A stretch of 64,000 nucleotides of DNA, taken from the NCBI RefSeq assembly GCF_014905175.1, contig NC_057791.1, positions 11,970,177-12,034,176 of the forward strand, written 5' to 3'. The DNA is from Aphidius gifuensis (Eukaryota > Arthropoda > Insecta > Hymenoptera > Braconidae). The position numbers were made by a program, and so were the translations under genes. This document shows positions 44,621 to 56,804 of this stretch, one piece after another. The number at the start of each line of letters is the position of its first letter. Position 1 is the stretch's first letter. A model generated the notes under the pieces. It was not told the origin of the DNA, did not search any database, and saw only the letters and a program-made list of their open reading frames with translations.

Positions 44621-45840
44621 ATACTTTAATCTCTTATTTAATATTTAATACATGTACTAGTCAAGGTTCCATTTAGTTTAAGTTATTGTCATTCCCTAGC
44701 GAAAATGGCGACACCGATCCGACACCAATCCGACAGTCGGTTTGTGCACTGATCTTATACAAAAACGATACAGAACCGACACACGACTATAAGAATTTCT
44801 AAGTCACAAAAATAAATAGTAAAGAGCATTTAAAAAATAAAATATTATGTCTGAAAATTTCTAAATAATATTCTTATAATTTAAGACACATTAGAATTTT
44901 TTTAAAATAATTTTTTTATTAAAAAAACTCAATTCTGTTTATGTATTAAAAGTGAGGTTAGCTGTCAGAATCATCTGTACACGACTGTGGGATTTTACAA
45001 TTCTCACACAATTCCGACACACGACTGTGAGAATTGTAAATCCGACTCAATTCCAACACAAATCCGACAGACGTACTACAGTATATTTTTATTTTGTATT
45101 TAATAAAAAAAAGAGCATTTTATTAATAAAAATTTTTGTTCAATATTAAAGTTATAATATTTTAATAATTTTAGGCATTAAATTTTTTTTTTTTTTCGAA
45201 TAAATTTTGATAAAAAAAATAATTGGAATCGTCTATGAGAATTTGCAATTCTCACACAATTCCGACAGACGTACGACAGTATATCTTTATATTTTGTATT
45301 TAATATGAAAAAAAAGCATTTTATTAATAAAAATTTTTGTTCAATATTAAAGTTATAATATTTTAATAATTTTAGGCATATTAGTTTTTTTCTCTTTGAA
45401 CAAATTTTGACAAAAAAAATAATTGGAAACATGGGAAACCAAATACATGGTTTCATTACAATAATTACATTCGAGTTACAAAAATACCAAATACGTGAGA
45501 AACTGATTAAATGTATTAGTTTTGAAAAAAAAGTATTTAAAAAAAAACCTTTCTTAACCTCATAAAAAAACCAAAAAATGATAATTTTCTAATAAAATAA
45601 TTTTAAAAAAATCTGATATGCCTATAATTATTAAAAGATTATAATTTTATTATTAAACAAAAATTTTTGCAAATCGCGAATTCTCACAGACGATTCCAAT
45701 TATTTTTTTTATCAAAATTTATTCAAAAAAAAAAAAATCTAATATGCCTAAAATTATTAAAATATTATAACTTTAATATTGAACAAAAATTTTTATTAAT
45801 AAAATGCTCTTTTTTTATATTAAATACAAAATAAGGCAAG

Positions 45841-47186
45841 ATTACGATATCCGAGACACCCCTTTTTTTTGTTGGTTTCTTATAGGAAATTTTCTCAGGA
45901 TTACGGGAAAAATACGGAAAAAATTCCTACGAATGCGCAAAGTGGTTAAAAATCGAGTTGAAATATCAAAAAACGGCTATTTATCAGTTATATATCGTTT
46001 AGTTATTAAAATAATAATTATTTCTAGAATCTAGTAACGGCGTTTGATAGAACTCGTCAAGTTGAAGAAAAAAGTCTAAATAAAAATTTCGATATCTCGA
46101 AAAGTTTTCGAGTCGCGATAATTTAAAAAATTCGATATATCGGGTTTTTTGATTTTTTTTAAATTTCAATAATGGAATTCAATAGAACTCGTCGAGGAAA
46201 AAAAAAGCCCATATAAAAATTTCGATATCTCGAATAGTTTTTGGATTATTGACTACGTAAAATGTTTTGGCTTGTAAAAATATATAGGTATTGTTTGTTT
46301 ATCTATAATTAAGACTAAGGAAAGGTGTAGCTAAGTAAAAAATATAGCTAAGTAAAATTATGTAGATATTGTGTGTTTGGCTATAATTGTGACTGAGTAA
46401 AGAATATAGCTAAGGAAAAGATGTAGCTAAGGAAAAGATGTAGCTAAGGAAAAGATGTGGCTAAGGAAAAGATATAGCTAAGTAAAATATTTAGGTAAGT
46501 AAAAAATATAGCTAAGTAAAATTTTTCGCTACGTAAAACATTTAGCTAAGTAAAAAATATAGCTACGTAAAATTATGTAGATATTGTGTGTTTGGCTATA
46601 ATTGTGACTAAGTAAAAAATATAGCTAAGTAAAATATTTAGCTAAGTAAAAAATATAGCGTGTCTTCAAATTTTCATTATTTTAAAAAAAAAAACACATA
46701 TTCGTGCTTAACAATAGGTGACAATCAGTAATTAAAAGTTTTTTTTATCTTTAAAATTTTTTTATTTAAAAATATCGCTGGCTCGAAAACTATTCGAGAT
46801 ATCGAAGTTTTTATATAGGCTTTTTTTTTCTCCTCGACGAGTTCTATCGAATTCCATTATTGAAATTTAAAAAAATCAAGAAAATCGATATATCGAAATT
46901 TTTAAATTATCGGGGCTTGAAAACTTTTCGAGATATCGAAATTTTTATTCGGACTTTTTTCTTCAACTCGACGAGTTTTATCAAATGCCGTTACTAGATT
47001 CTAGAAATAATTATTATTTTACAAAGTATATTTACATAATCGATAAATAGCCGTATTTTTAATATTGAACTCAATTTTTAACCATTTTGCGCATTCGTAG
47101 GAATTTTTTCCGTATTTTTCCCGTAATCCTGAGAAAATTTCCTATAAGAAACCAACAAAAAAAAGGGGTGTCTCGGATATCGTAAT
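45841..47186. mobile_element. foldback, TACGATATCCGAGACACC arms
   Basis: Arms of about 400 bp with further internal symmetry (TTTCGATATCTCG words). The centre is the AGCTAAGG array. Non-coding. Confidence 0.75.
46300..46670. repeat. tandem array of 16-18 bp AGCTAAGGAAAAGATGT units
   Basis: About 15 units, drifting between TAGCTAAGGAAAAGATG and TAGCTAAGTAAAATAT forms, plus a repeated TTGTGTGTTTGGCTATAATT block. Confidence 0.85.
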
Positions 47187-47742
47187 ATCCCCCAAAATAA
47201 AAATTTACTGTCGTACGTCTGTCGGATTTGTGTCGGAATTGTGTCGGATTTACAATTCTCACAGTCGTGTGTCGGAATTGTGTCGGAATTGTGTGAAAAT
47301 TGTAAAATCTCACAGTCGTGTACAGATGATTCTCACAGCTAACCTCACTTTTAATACATAAACACAATTGAGTTTTTTCAATAAAAAAATTATTTAAAAA
47401 AAATTCTAATGTGTCTTAAATTATAAGAAAATTATTTAGAAATTTTCAGACATAATATTTTATTTTTTAGATCATTTTTACTATACATTTTTGTGACTTA
47501 GAAATTCTTATAGTCGTGTGTCGGTTTTGTGTCGTTTTTGTATGAGATCAGTGCACAATCCGACTATCGGCATTTTCGCTAGGGATTATAATCTTATATT
47601 TATTTCATATTTTTTCAACTCATTTGGAGTATCCGGTGCTCGTGAATTACGTTTTATATATGCTGTCGAATGGCTGTCAAATCGCTGTCGAGGTCGACTG
47701 AGTGCTTCATTGGAGAGTCGAGCCATCCGCTAGGGAACCGCC

Positions 47743-48322
47743 AATGGATGTGTTCATAATCACCGATTATTTCTACATTTGATGAATTCCCCGAATAAAA
47801 TCCCCTGAGCGTTCAGAAAATCTCGATATGTGTAAAATAAATTCCCCCACGCGTTCAGAAAATCTCGATATGTGTAAAATAAATTCCCCTGCGCGTTCAG
47901 AATCGCGCGTTGAAATTCCTCAAACAATATGGCCGCATATTCAAAAAAAATAATAGCGTGAATTATTTAATAAATGAAAACAAATGCTGGTATTAAATTG
48001 ATTATTGTACTTCGTTACTTGGATAAACAAACAAATGGATAATTACAATGAATTGTCTATTAATTATTGAAAACAATTAATATTGGTGTTATTATTGATG
48101 TTTGGTTATGTTGTTTTTGCAGCTGTCATCGCAATGTCAACAGCAGCAAAACGCGATTTTCTGAACGCGCTGGGGAATATATTTTACACATATCGAGATT
48201 TTCTGAACGCGCGGGGGAATTTATTTTACACATATCGAGATTTTCTGAACGCTCAGGGGATTTTATTCGGGGAATTCATCAAATGTAGAAATAATCGGTG
48301 ATTATGAACACACCCATTGCTT
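47743..48322. mobile_element. TIR element, GTGTTCATAATCACCG arms
   Basis: GTGTTCATAATCACCGATT at 47750 and its mirror ending at 48313, with tandem GCGTTCAGAAAATCTCG/CGATATGTGTAAAATAA words in both arms. It sits in one CCGCCAATG unit of the surrounding array. Confidence 0.8.
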
Positions 48323-48665
48323 TCTTGGTGGGTTACATATCCCGCCAATATCCCGCAACAATATATGGTAACCGCCAATACTTTCTTGGTGGGTTACATA
48401 TCCCGCCAATATCCCGCAACAATATATTGTAACTGCCAATGCTTTCTTGGTGGGTTACATATCCCGCCAATATCCCAACACAATATATTGTAACCGCCAA
48501 TGATTTCTTGGTAGGTTATATATCCCGCCACAATATATTGTAACCGCCAATGGTTTCTTGGTGGGTTATTAGCGGGTTATATATCCCGCAAATATCGCAT
48601 CACAAAATATTGTAACCGCCAATGATTCTTGGTGGGTTATTAGCGGGTTATGTATCTTGCCAGCC
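48308..48665. repeat. tandem array of about 60 bp CCGCCAATG units
   Basis: Five to six units of TTTCTTGGTGGGTTACATAT, CCCGCCAATATCCC and AACAATATATTGTAA. The same words start at 39945 and recur at 56575-56790. Confidence 0.88.
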
Positions 48666-49244
48666 CTGAAAATATCATACAACAAAACAATGGATCATTT
48701 CGGAAAAAGATAGGACAATTATTATGTAACGTCAAAATAAAAAAGAATACAATATACTTTGTTTATTAAATATTAACTTTATAAATAAAAAGCGTTAATA
48801 AAGTTTTTTCAATTGCGTACGTAGAAAAACCTTGAGACCTGACACTACATTCAACCATGAAAATAGAAAGTCAGTTGAAGACAAGAACTTGATTTCGAGG
48901 TTAGTTTATATGTTTAATTTTATCCTCAACAATAATCTCAGTGATAAATTAATGACAATTCATTCTATTAATATAATAATAAACCACATGAAGTGTACAT
49001 AATATTCTCTATAAAGTGATTATTTTCATTATTTTTTATTTGTACAATTGCTGTTACAGTTGTCAGCAAAGGTTTTGAAATTTATCAAATCATCTCATGG
49101 AGTTTAGAGTAAGTAGGCATAACTTTATGTCCACTTATTATCCTTCTGTATATAATAATTTTTTAATATATTTAATTGATTTTAGATTTAAAATATACTT
49201 ATTATTGAAAATAGTAATAATAACATTATACATCATGAATTCAT
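48666..49244. other. unassigned stretch with an exon-like piece
   Basis: No repeat relationship seen. At 49056-49110 TGTTACAG is followed by an open stretch (KGFEIYQIISWSLE in one frame) and then GAGTAAGT, which looks like a small exon between acceptor and donor. Family unknown; could be chance. Confidence 0.3.
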
Positions 49245-50795
49245 CGAGGAACGAAATTTATATATAACTTTATATAATTATATAAAATTTTATAAAGTTG
49301 TATAAAGTTATATATGGTTTTATATTGCCACTTTATTTATAAAGCTATATATAACAGGTTGTATAAAACTTTATATAACTATATAAAACTTCATACAATT
49401 GTATAAAGTTTTATATAAAGGTATATAAAATTGTATAAATGTATATGTAACTGTATTTTAAAATGGTCAAACGCAAAATTTAGACATAAAAAACTGTCCA
49501 CGCTCAGGACTTGAACCCCATACCTTTCGGTTACCAACCCGACGCAGTACCCGATGCGCCACGATAACGCATGTGAATACAAAAATTTATTTGCTTTACA
49601 TCAACAAGCAAAAGTCACGCCTGCGCAGTTGACTAAAAAGTGGGGGCAGTTGACATTTCTGAGTCCGTCATCAATTTGCTATGCCCCATTGTAATTTTAA
49701 ATATGTTATTAAGTTATTAAAATTACTATGCGACATTGTAAATTTTCAGAGGATCATTTAATTTTGTCCACAACAGTAAATTTTATAAATATACAAAGCA
49801 AAAAAAAATATTTTTGCTATGCTGCAATGTAATTTTTAGGCTGGATTATTTTAAATTTGGTTTCTGTAAAATTTCTTTTGCGTTGTAATTTTTCATCGGG
49901 AAATAGCAAAAAACGTAAGAAAATTGCTATGGTACATTTTAATTTTTCAAGACTACAATTGTTTTCGTTAAAATGATAGTAAATTTTTAATAGTCAAAAG
50001 ATAGTTCTTTGGTAATGTGGCAGCATAGTAAAATTATTGAAATTTTCCGTGTAAACTCTATTTACCTTATTATACCTTCTTTGCTTACATACTTATTATA
50101 CTTATTGACCTTCTTTCGATAGTAACCTATCATTTTTCGTTCATGATGCTGTTGGAATCCGAATAGAACACATTATTCCAATTAAAGAAGCCAGCGAATA
50201 TATGAACTCGCTCTATTTTATTATTTGTAACTTTTGGAACACTTTAAATTTATAAATATTATGTTCTATAAAGGTTAATATATATTATATATAAAACTGT
50301 ACATGTATAAAACTTATTTATACTGCTATATATAGCTATATATAACCTTATAAAGGTATATAAAGTTATATATAGTCATATACAATTGTATATATCTTCA
50401 TACAATTGTATATAACTATATATAACTATATACCTTTATAACGATCGTTCCTTGGGTAAAAATATCTTCGTATATTCATATACAAGTTTATATACTTTTA
50501 TAAAACTATATGAAACTTTATACAGCTACATATAGAAATATATAGCTTTATATAATTATATATACTTATACACAAATCGTTCACAACTTTGTACACATTT
50601 ATATATAACTTTATAAAATTATATATAGCTGTATATAACCTTATAAAGTTGTATATAATTATATATAGAGAGTTTAAAAATTCTTCAAATTTTTATATAA
50701 TTATATAAAATTATATAAAATTTTATAAAATTTTATAAAGTTATATGTGAATATATAAAGGTATATAAAGATATATATAAATTTCGTTCCTCGGG
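49245..50795. mobile_element. CCCGAGG element, copy 3 (right arm)
   Basis: Mirror of 37893-39442; its outer CCC is lost (CATCGAGGAACG), and this is exactly where the palindrome arm ends. Several homopolymers are shorter than in the other copies. tRNA-like part on the minus strand at 49500-49578. Confidence 0.85.
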
Positions 50796-51087
50796 ATTGG
50801 AATTGTCCAAATAATCTTCTGAAGATGGATTCCAGAAACATCACTAAACATACTAATTTGCATCATTGATTCAGTTAAAATTTGTGAAACAGCCATTGCT
50901 AAACAATCACTAATGTCATTGTGAATATTTTAATCCATTGTAAATTTATTATTGTTAATTTCGTTTTCATTAATTTTATCAATATCTGTTGTTGATGTAT
51001 CTAAAAAAAAATGGTGTTCATAATTGTTGCAACCTCAAAATCAAGTGTTAAATTGATAGAAGAATTAATACTATTTGATTGTGACAT
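50796..51087 (-). pseudogene. inverse copy of the first piece of the 37601 gene relic
   Basis: Reverse complement of 37601-37892, with the same T-run and the same internal stop, so the damage predates the duplication. Confidence 0.75.
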
Positions 51088-51443
51088 CCCCTATGAAAAA
51101 ATATATATCCTGGATATATCTAAATGGCGTATATCCAGGATATATCCTTAAAATGCCGAAAAGAATAAAAGAGTAACGCGCTCTTGTAGCAGTTTTTCTA
51201 AATATTATATGTCAAATATTAAATTGACGACAATATTAATGCTTTTTCACACTAAGTAATGTCTACAGTAGTAATAATATCGACAACTCAAATATTAAAA
51301 CATAATAGTTTATTATTATATACTTTAATTTATTTATTAATTTTTTCTTTATTCAATGTTACATTATAAAACGTAAATTTATAATTTATGATTAACTTAT
51401 ATCTGTGAAAGTTTGCTTGGTGTATAATTTACTGAAAGGTTAA

Positions 51444-52249
51444 GGGATTACCTCGGCCAGTCACTAATAATGAGAATGCTTTGAAATTTTCACAGTAGAT
51501 TCTTGAAATACTGATACATTCTATGTAATTTTTTGGTAATTGTTTGGAAGCTCGTTATTTTTTTATTAATTTTCAAAGTTGACAACTTTTAACTTGGGCT
51601 CTTATGGAGAAAACGATTTTTGTCAAAAAAAAGTCCATTAAAATACCGATATCTTTAATCGAAATAATGACATCGTGAAAAAAAAACTATTGGGTTATGA
51701 AGTGAGACAAAACAAAACGTATGGAAAAAAAATTAAAGAGGTTTGGAGCTTAGTTTTTTATAATAAATAATTAGAGTATGAAAAAATTCATCTAATCGAG
51801 CAGTATATATGACGTCTACTATATTCTAATGTACGCTTGGCAACGCACTGAATAGTGATCCGCCATGTTGCGGCGCGTAGGTTTAAAAACGCCAGTAATA
51901 AATCCCACATTGATACACACATACTGCCACAGCAGCTATATCATACACTAACACAACCTCACTCTCAGTACAACCAACTGTTTTTTTTTTTTTTTGCGGT
52001 GTTTCACGATTTACACATTTTTTTTAACTATTGAATAAATGTTTAAAAGAATAAAAAGTTGATCAATTATATTTCAGGGATTAATAATATTAGATTATTA
52101 TACAATAATTATTTCAAAAAACTATTGTTTTATCGAAAAAAAAAATAAAAAATTCATCTTTTTGAGGTTGGCAATGGCTCTCGGGCCAATGTATTAAACA
52201 TAGGCTCTATCCCCTCTCCTATACCCCGAAATTTGGCCGAGGTAATCCC
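51444..52249. mobile_element. TTAA-flanked element (mirror of 36436-37244)
   Basis: TTAA at 51440-51443 and 52250-52253 with GGGATTACCTCGGCCA ends; near-identical to its partner. Confidence 0.88.
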
Positions 52250-52677
52250 TTAATATGGTCCGCCTTTGAATTTTGGGCACACAATAGTCACAGGTGTTGC
52301 TACAAGAGTGCGTCACTATTTTTTGCTCCAGAAATTTTTAGGAGATTTATTGATTTTTTTAAGAGAGAAGAGAGCTCGGGATGTAAACACTCCTTTGTTA
52401 AAAAATTAATAAAAATCATTAATAATTAACTTACAAAACAAAGTAGGGTGAGAATCCCTCGTCAGGTGTTAAGACGGGACATCCCGCAAATGAATCAGTG
52501 TATTGAGTGTTTTTGTTTATAATTCCCAAAAATGGGGAAAACAACAACAAACAACCCAAGCTATAACCCCATCACGCCAGTGACAGGGGCTAACAGTGTT
52601 AAAAAAACAATAACTGTGAATAAAAATAATAAAAAAATAGTGCAACCACCCGGGTAGGAATTGCTAAGACTCACAAC

Positions 52678-54462
52678 ACGGCCAAGTCTTGTCCCAATAA
52701 TGGCAGCCAATGCTTGACAGCCAATCGTGCGCCATCCATGGGCCAAGGCTTGGCTGACTCATGGCTGGTTATTTGCTTACCAAGGCTTGTATTCCAATGC
52801 TTGGCCGACCATTGGTTGAAGAAGAGGTGGCCTGCTCTTATCAAGCCATTTATCGGCCGAGTCTTGGTAAATTATTGGGTGGCCATGACTCGAAACAGAT
52901 GATTAAGCCAAGGCTTGGCTCATTAAGGGCTGGCCAGCCATTGATCAATCATTCATCGGCCAAGTCTTGGTAAACTATTGGGTGGCCAAGACTCGAAAAA
53001 GATGATTAAGCCAAGGCTTGGCTCGTTAAGGGCTGGCCAGCCATTGATCAACCATTCATCGGCCGAGTCTTGGTTAACTATTGGGTGGCCAAGACTCGAA
53101 AAAGATGATTAAGCCAAGGCTTGACTCATTAAGGAGGTTATACACAAATTCATTGCGGGTGTTGCGAGGAGCTTCTGACGTCACAGTCTCAAGTGAAACT
53201 TGGCTACACTGTAAAATAATAAAGTGTAAAGCGCCTGCGCCCCGTATACAATATATGGGATTGCGGGTATGTGTGTGTGTTTGAACATGCCATACGTTGC
53301 CACATCTAATTTTTGTAAAGTTTATAATTAATTTCTCATTAATTGACCGATCAACATATGAAAATTTTTCGCGCAATTAATAAAACTCGGTTTCTAGTAT
53401 ATGTGTGATTTTTTTCAAGACTTTTTCATCATTTTTTCTATCCGAAAAAAATGGTTGAAATCTCCATAAGAGCCAATGTTAAATATTATTTTCAATAATT
53501 AATTACAAAAAATTTAACCGATCAACATAAGAAAATAATTATACCGTTGTATTCAGAATGAAAAGATCTACTTGTATACAAAATTTCAGAACATTCTCAT
53601 TATATTTTTTAAAAAAAGAGTAATTTGTGTATAACCTCCTTAAGGGCTGGCCAGCCATTGATCGACCCTTCATCGGCCAAGTCTTGGTTAATTATTGGGC
53701 GGCCAAGACTGGGAGTATACAATTAAGCCAAGAGTTGGCACATTAAAGATTGGTGAACTTGACTTGCCATTTGTCGGACGAGTGTCGATTGTTCTTTGGG
53801 TCACCAAAATTGATTATTTTTTATTCTTTCGACATATGTGAATAAATATTGAGAGCCGCTGTTATGAATTTAATATTGAAAATTTTTTATTCAATTATAT
53901 ATATATGTGTATAACAGATATACTCATTTTTTTCTTACATAACGAAAATTTCAAGAAAAAAAATTTTTTTTTTTATAAATTATTAAAATACATTCCGGGG
54001 TTAATGAAACAAATAAAATTTATATATCGGCTGAGTGTCGGTTGATTATTGGATTGCCATGATTATAATGTAAATTCAAGTAGAACAAATTTTCCTCATC
54101 TCTAATTGTTGCTGCTATGGTTAAGTAAGTAAGGCTCTGGAGTTTCAACTAGAAGGTCCCGTGTTCAAGTCCTGGTGAAGTCAAGTATTTATGGTGTAGT
54201 TTTTTCAGTCAAATAAATTATTAATTATATAAATAAAACAATTGAATTGTTTAAACAATTAAAAAAAATTTTTTTTTATAAAATTATTAAATTTTTGGGA
54301 GTCTTGGCCGAGTATTGGCAGCTAATGCTTGGCCCAGTATTGGCAGCCAAGCTTAAATTGGTGTCAATCCCCAAGCCTGGTGCAAGCACTGACCAAGACT
54401 GGCAGCCAAGACTTGGCAAGATTTTGCCAGGCTTGGCCCAATGCTTGGCCATGTTGTTTTCT
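52678..54462. mobile_element. GCCAAG-repeat element (right arm)
   Basis: Mirror of 34236-36010 including the TTAA MITE (53133-53639) and the tRNA-like part (54108-54185, plus strand). The 62-70 codon frames here come from tandem repeats and are not genes. Confidence 0.65.
53133..53639. mobile_element. TTAA-flanked MITE (mirror of 35050-35550)
   Basis: TTAA at 53129-53132 and 53640-53643, GGAGGTTATACACAAATT ends. Confidence 0.85.
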
Positions 54463-56014
54463 CCTTCACGGGCATTAATAACAAAGAAAGTTATTAATGA
54501 AGTGAGTGGTAATTGCGAAGTCATCAATAATAGTGATGCAAATGATGTTGATATGGAAAATCCATATCCATCTACAGGAAATTCAGGCTATGGGAACTAC
54601 TCTGGCACGTCAAAGAAGCGACCAGGCAGCCCAATTAACATTGAACAGGTAATACTTGATAATGTCAATAATGAACATAGATATTCACAAAGCTTAAACG
54701 AATTAGAAGCAAAGAAAAAAATTAAATCAGGATCTAATAGCGACATCAATGAGAACAAGAATACCCAAATCAGCAACAGCAACAATAATAATAATAAAAC
54801 CATAGTGCCTATAAAATATACAGAAAAAGACGAAGGCCCATATACTGTAAGCATGAAAGTTTTGAAACCAGTAGAAGGAGACCAGCCAAATAAAAAAAGA
54901 AAGAAAATATCATGCAAGTACTTATAGATGGGAAAGTAGATTACAACGGTGTCGAGCCGTACTCTAAATATTGTTGGGAAATTAAATTTAAATCATGGGA
55001 AGAAGCAAACAAGCTTGTTGACCATGAAGAGATTAAAAACAAAGGATTCCAAACTTATATACCAAGATTTCTTTTATTCAGAAGAAGAATTTAATACGAA
55101 ATTATAGATAGAAGAAATTAACGAAAATGAATCAAATCCTACAGTAGTTGATGCTTTTCGCTAAAATAAAAGTTAAAGATGAAACCACACAAAATGGTAA
55201 GTAAAAGAAAGCTGTATGTTTGGTATTTAGAAACCAAGACCTACCAGAATATGTATACTATAGAAGAATGAGGATTCCAGTCAATACTTTTATACTAAAT
55301 GTGAAACAATGCTATAAATGTGGACGCTTTGGACATTTCGCACAAGGTTGTCAAGGTGATATGTCTGATATGTGGACAACCTAAGCATCCAGATGATCAA
55401 GAGTTCGATCCAAAATGTTTAAACTGTGGAGAGAATGATAAGGCTTGGTACACCAAGTGTAAAGTATTCAAATCAGCAAGAAATCTAAACAGAATCATGG
55501 CTATGGAAAATGTTGGATATATCCATTATCCAAGCAAAGAGAATTATTAATGGCTGGAAAACACCAAATAAAAGTCCGAAAATGGTGGAAGCATGGAACA
55601 ACGTTATCAAAAATAATAATAATAATAAAAAAGAATTCCCTTAATTACCAACCAAATGAAATAACCAAAGACTGGGATAAACCAACCCAAAACTCGCAAG
55701 CTAAAGTCCAAAAAAGTTGGGAAGTTGCCGTTCAAAATAAAAAACCAAATGTAATAGAAGATAAAACAAATAACAGTGCAAATTACTCCCAACAAACTTA
55801 TAATAGATCATTTAGCCAAAAAACTATTGCTCAAAGTCAACAACATAGTGGAATCGAAGAAACCACACAAGAGACTGACCTTGAAGTTGATCAAATCTTA
55901 AGGTATATGGTCAATGCCGTATGCCATATTGATAAACCAAAAGAACTACTCATGGAGCTAATGCCAATAATTGAAAAACGAATGTATCCTTCGAGTCATA
56001 ACAACAATGGCTAG
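54463..56014 (+). pseudogene. LINE ORF1, inverse duplicate copy, more damaged
   Basis: Same protein as 32648-34235. The N-terminal part is open to 54927, but the middle (55095-55320) carries new shifts and the first knuckle region has lost bases (GGTGATATGTCTG). The knuckles CLICGQPKHPDDQE and CLNCGENDKAW are still readable. It ends at the stop overlapping the ORF2 ATG at 56007. ORF2 is cut after about 20 codons by the element beginning at 56068. Confidence 0.8.
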
Positions 56015-56067
56015 CCAATCTTCATGTACAATAATTCAATGGAACTGCCGTAGCATCAAGAGAAAGT

Positions 56068-56556
56068 CCCTGGTGGAAATATTACTCCGGCAATACTCTG
56101 GCATTATTCCGGCATTACTCCGGCATTTCTCCGTTTTTGGCCCATTTCCGGAGAAATTACTCCGGCATGAGGTTGGTGGCGGTAAAATTACTCCGGCATG
56201 GAATTGATGGCGGAGAAATTACTCCGGCATGAGATTCGTGCCGGAGAAATTATTCCGGCATGAAGTTGATGGCGGAAAAATTACTCCGGCATGAAATTGA
56301 TGGCGGAGAAATTATTCCGGCATGAAGTTGATGGCGGAAAAATTACTCCGGCATGGAATTGATGGCGGAGAAATTATTCCGGCATGAAATTTATGGCGGA
56401 GAAATTATTCCGGCATGAGGTTGATGGCGGAGAAATTATTCCGGCATGAAGTTGATGGCGGAAAAATTACTCCGGCATGGAATTGATGGCGGAGAAATTA
56501 TTCCGGCATGAGATTCACTGCCCTTGTAACATAAAAATATTTCTACCAGGGTATAC
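56068..56556. mobile_element. CCCTGGTGG element, short form with minisatellite
   Basis: CCCTGGTGGAAATATTACTC at 56068 and AAATATTTCTACCAGGG ending at 56555. Between them about 14 minisatellite units (GATGGCGGAGAAATTA, TTCCGGCATGAA). It is the short counterpart of 29677-32594, without PP2A-A. Confidence 0.75.
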
Positions 56557-56794
56557 ATATACCAGTGTTTTCAGAGTGTTTTGTGATGGCATATTGGCGG
56601 GTTGTTGGCGGGATACATAATCTGACAATATTTTGTGGCGGGATGTCGGCGGGATAAATAACTCGCCAAAATTTTGTGGCGGGATTTATAACCCGCCAAT
56701 ATGTTGTTGCGGGATATTGACGGGATACATAACCCGCCAATGGGTCAATTACGGGATATTGGCGGGATATGGCGGGATATTTTTTCCACCAGGG
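56557..56794. repeat. CCCGCCAATATCCC subterminal repeats, right end of composite
   Basis: Eight or so GGCGGGAT(A/T)TATAACCCGCC-type words ending CCACCAGGG; inverse to 39929-40029. Confidence 0.8.
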
Positions 56795-56804
56795 TAATGA
56801 CAGT

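Larger units (their letters stand above)
44694..47584. mobile_element. CCCTAGCGAAAATG element with ATT duplication
   Basis: CCCTAGCGAAAATGGCGAC and mirrored CATTTTCGCTAGGG; ATT at 44691-44693 and 47585-47587. Empty sites at 40606-40608 and 62322-62324. Arms are rich in CACAATTCCGACA words. Contains the 45841-47186 foldback. Confidence 0.85.
40030..47735. mobile_element. large CCCTAGCG element with nested insertions
   Basis: CCCTAGCGAATGCGTCGAC and mirrored ATCCGCTAGGG; the host repeat around it reads on as TTGTAACCGCCAATG, implying an AA duplication. The arms contain CGACAGCGATTT words. A 340 bp deletion derivative of the same family stands at 62184-62525. No transposase frame seen. Confidence 0.7.
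49245..56520 (-). repeat. right arm of 7.3 kb palindrome (partner 32130-39442)
   Basis: Inverse copy with small differences (for example a 9 bp difference near 54470 and extra frameshifts in LINE ORF1). Its inner end stops at a transposon terminus; its outer end runs into the 56068 CCCTGGTGG element. Confidence 0.9.
39929..56794. mobile_element. 16.9 kb composite insertion bounded by CCCTGGT(A/G)G ends
   Basis: Begins CCCTGGTAGAAAAAATATCC and ends with the inverse ATATTTTTTCCACCAGGG. TA on both sides (39927-39928, 56795-56796); the gene relic resumes after it in frame. Inside: CCCGCCAATATCCC subterminal repeats (39945-40029, 48308-48665, 56575-56790), the 40030-47735 element, and the whole right palindrome arm. 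Whether it was ever one mobile unit is unknown. Confidence 0.6.
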
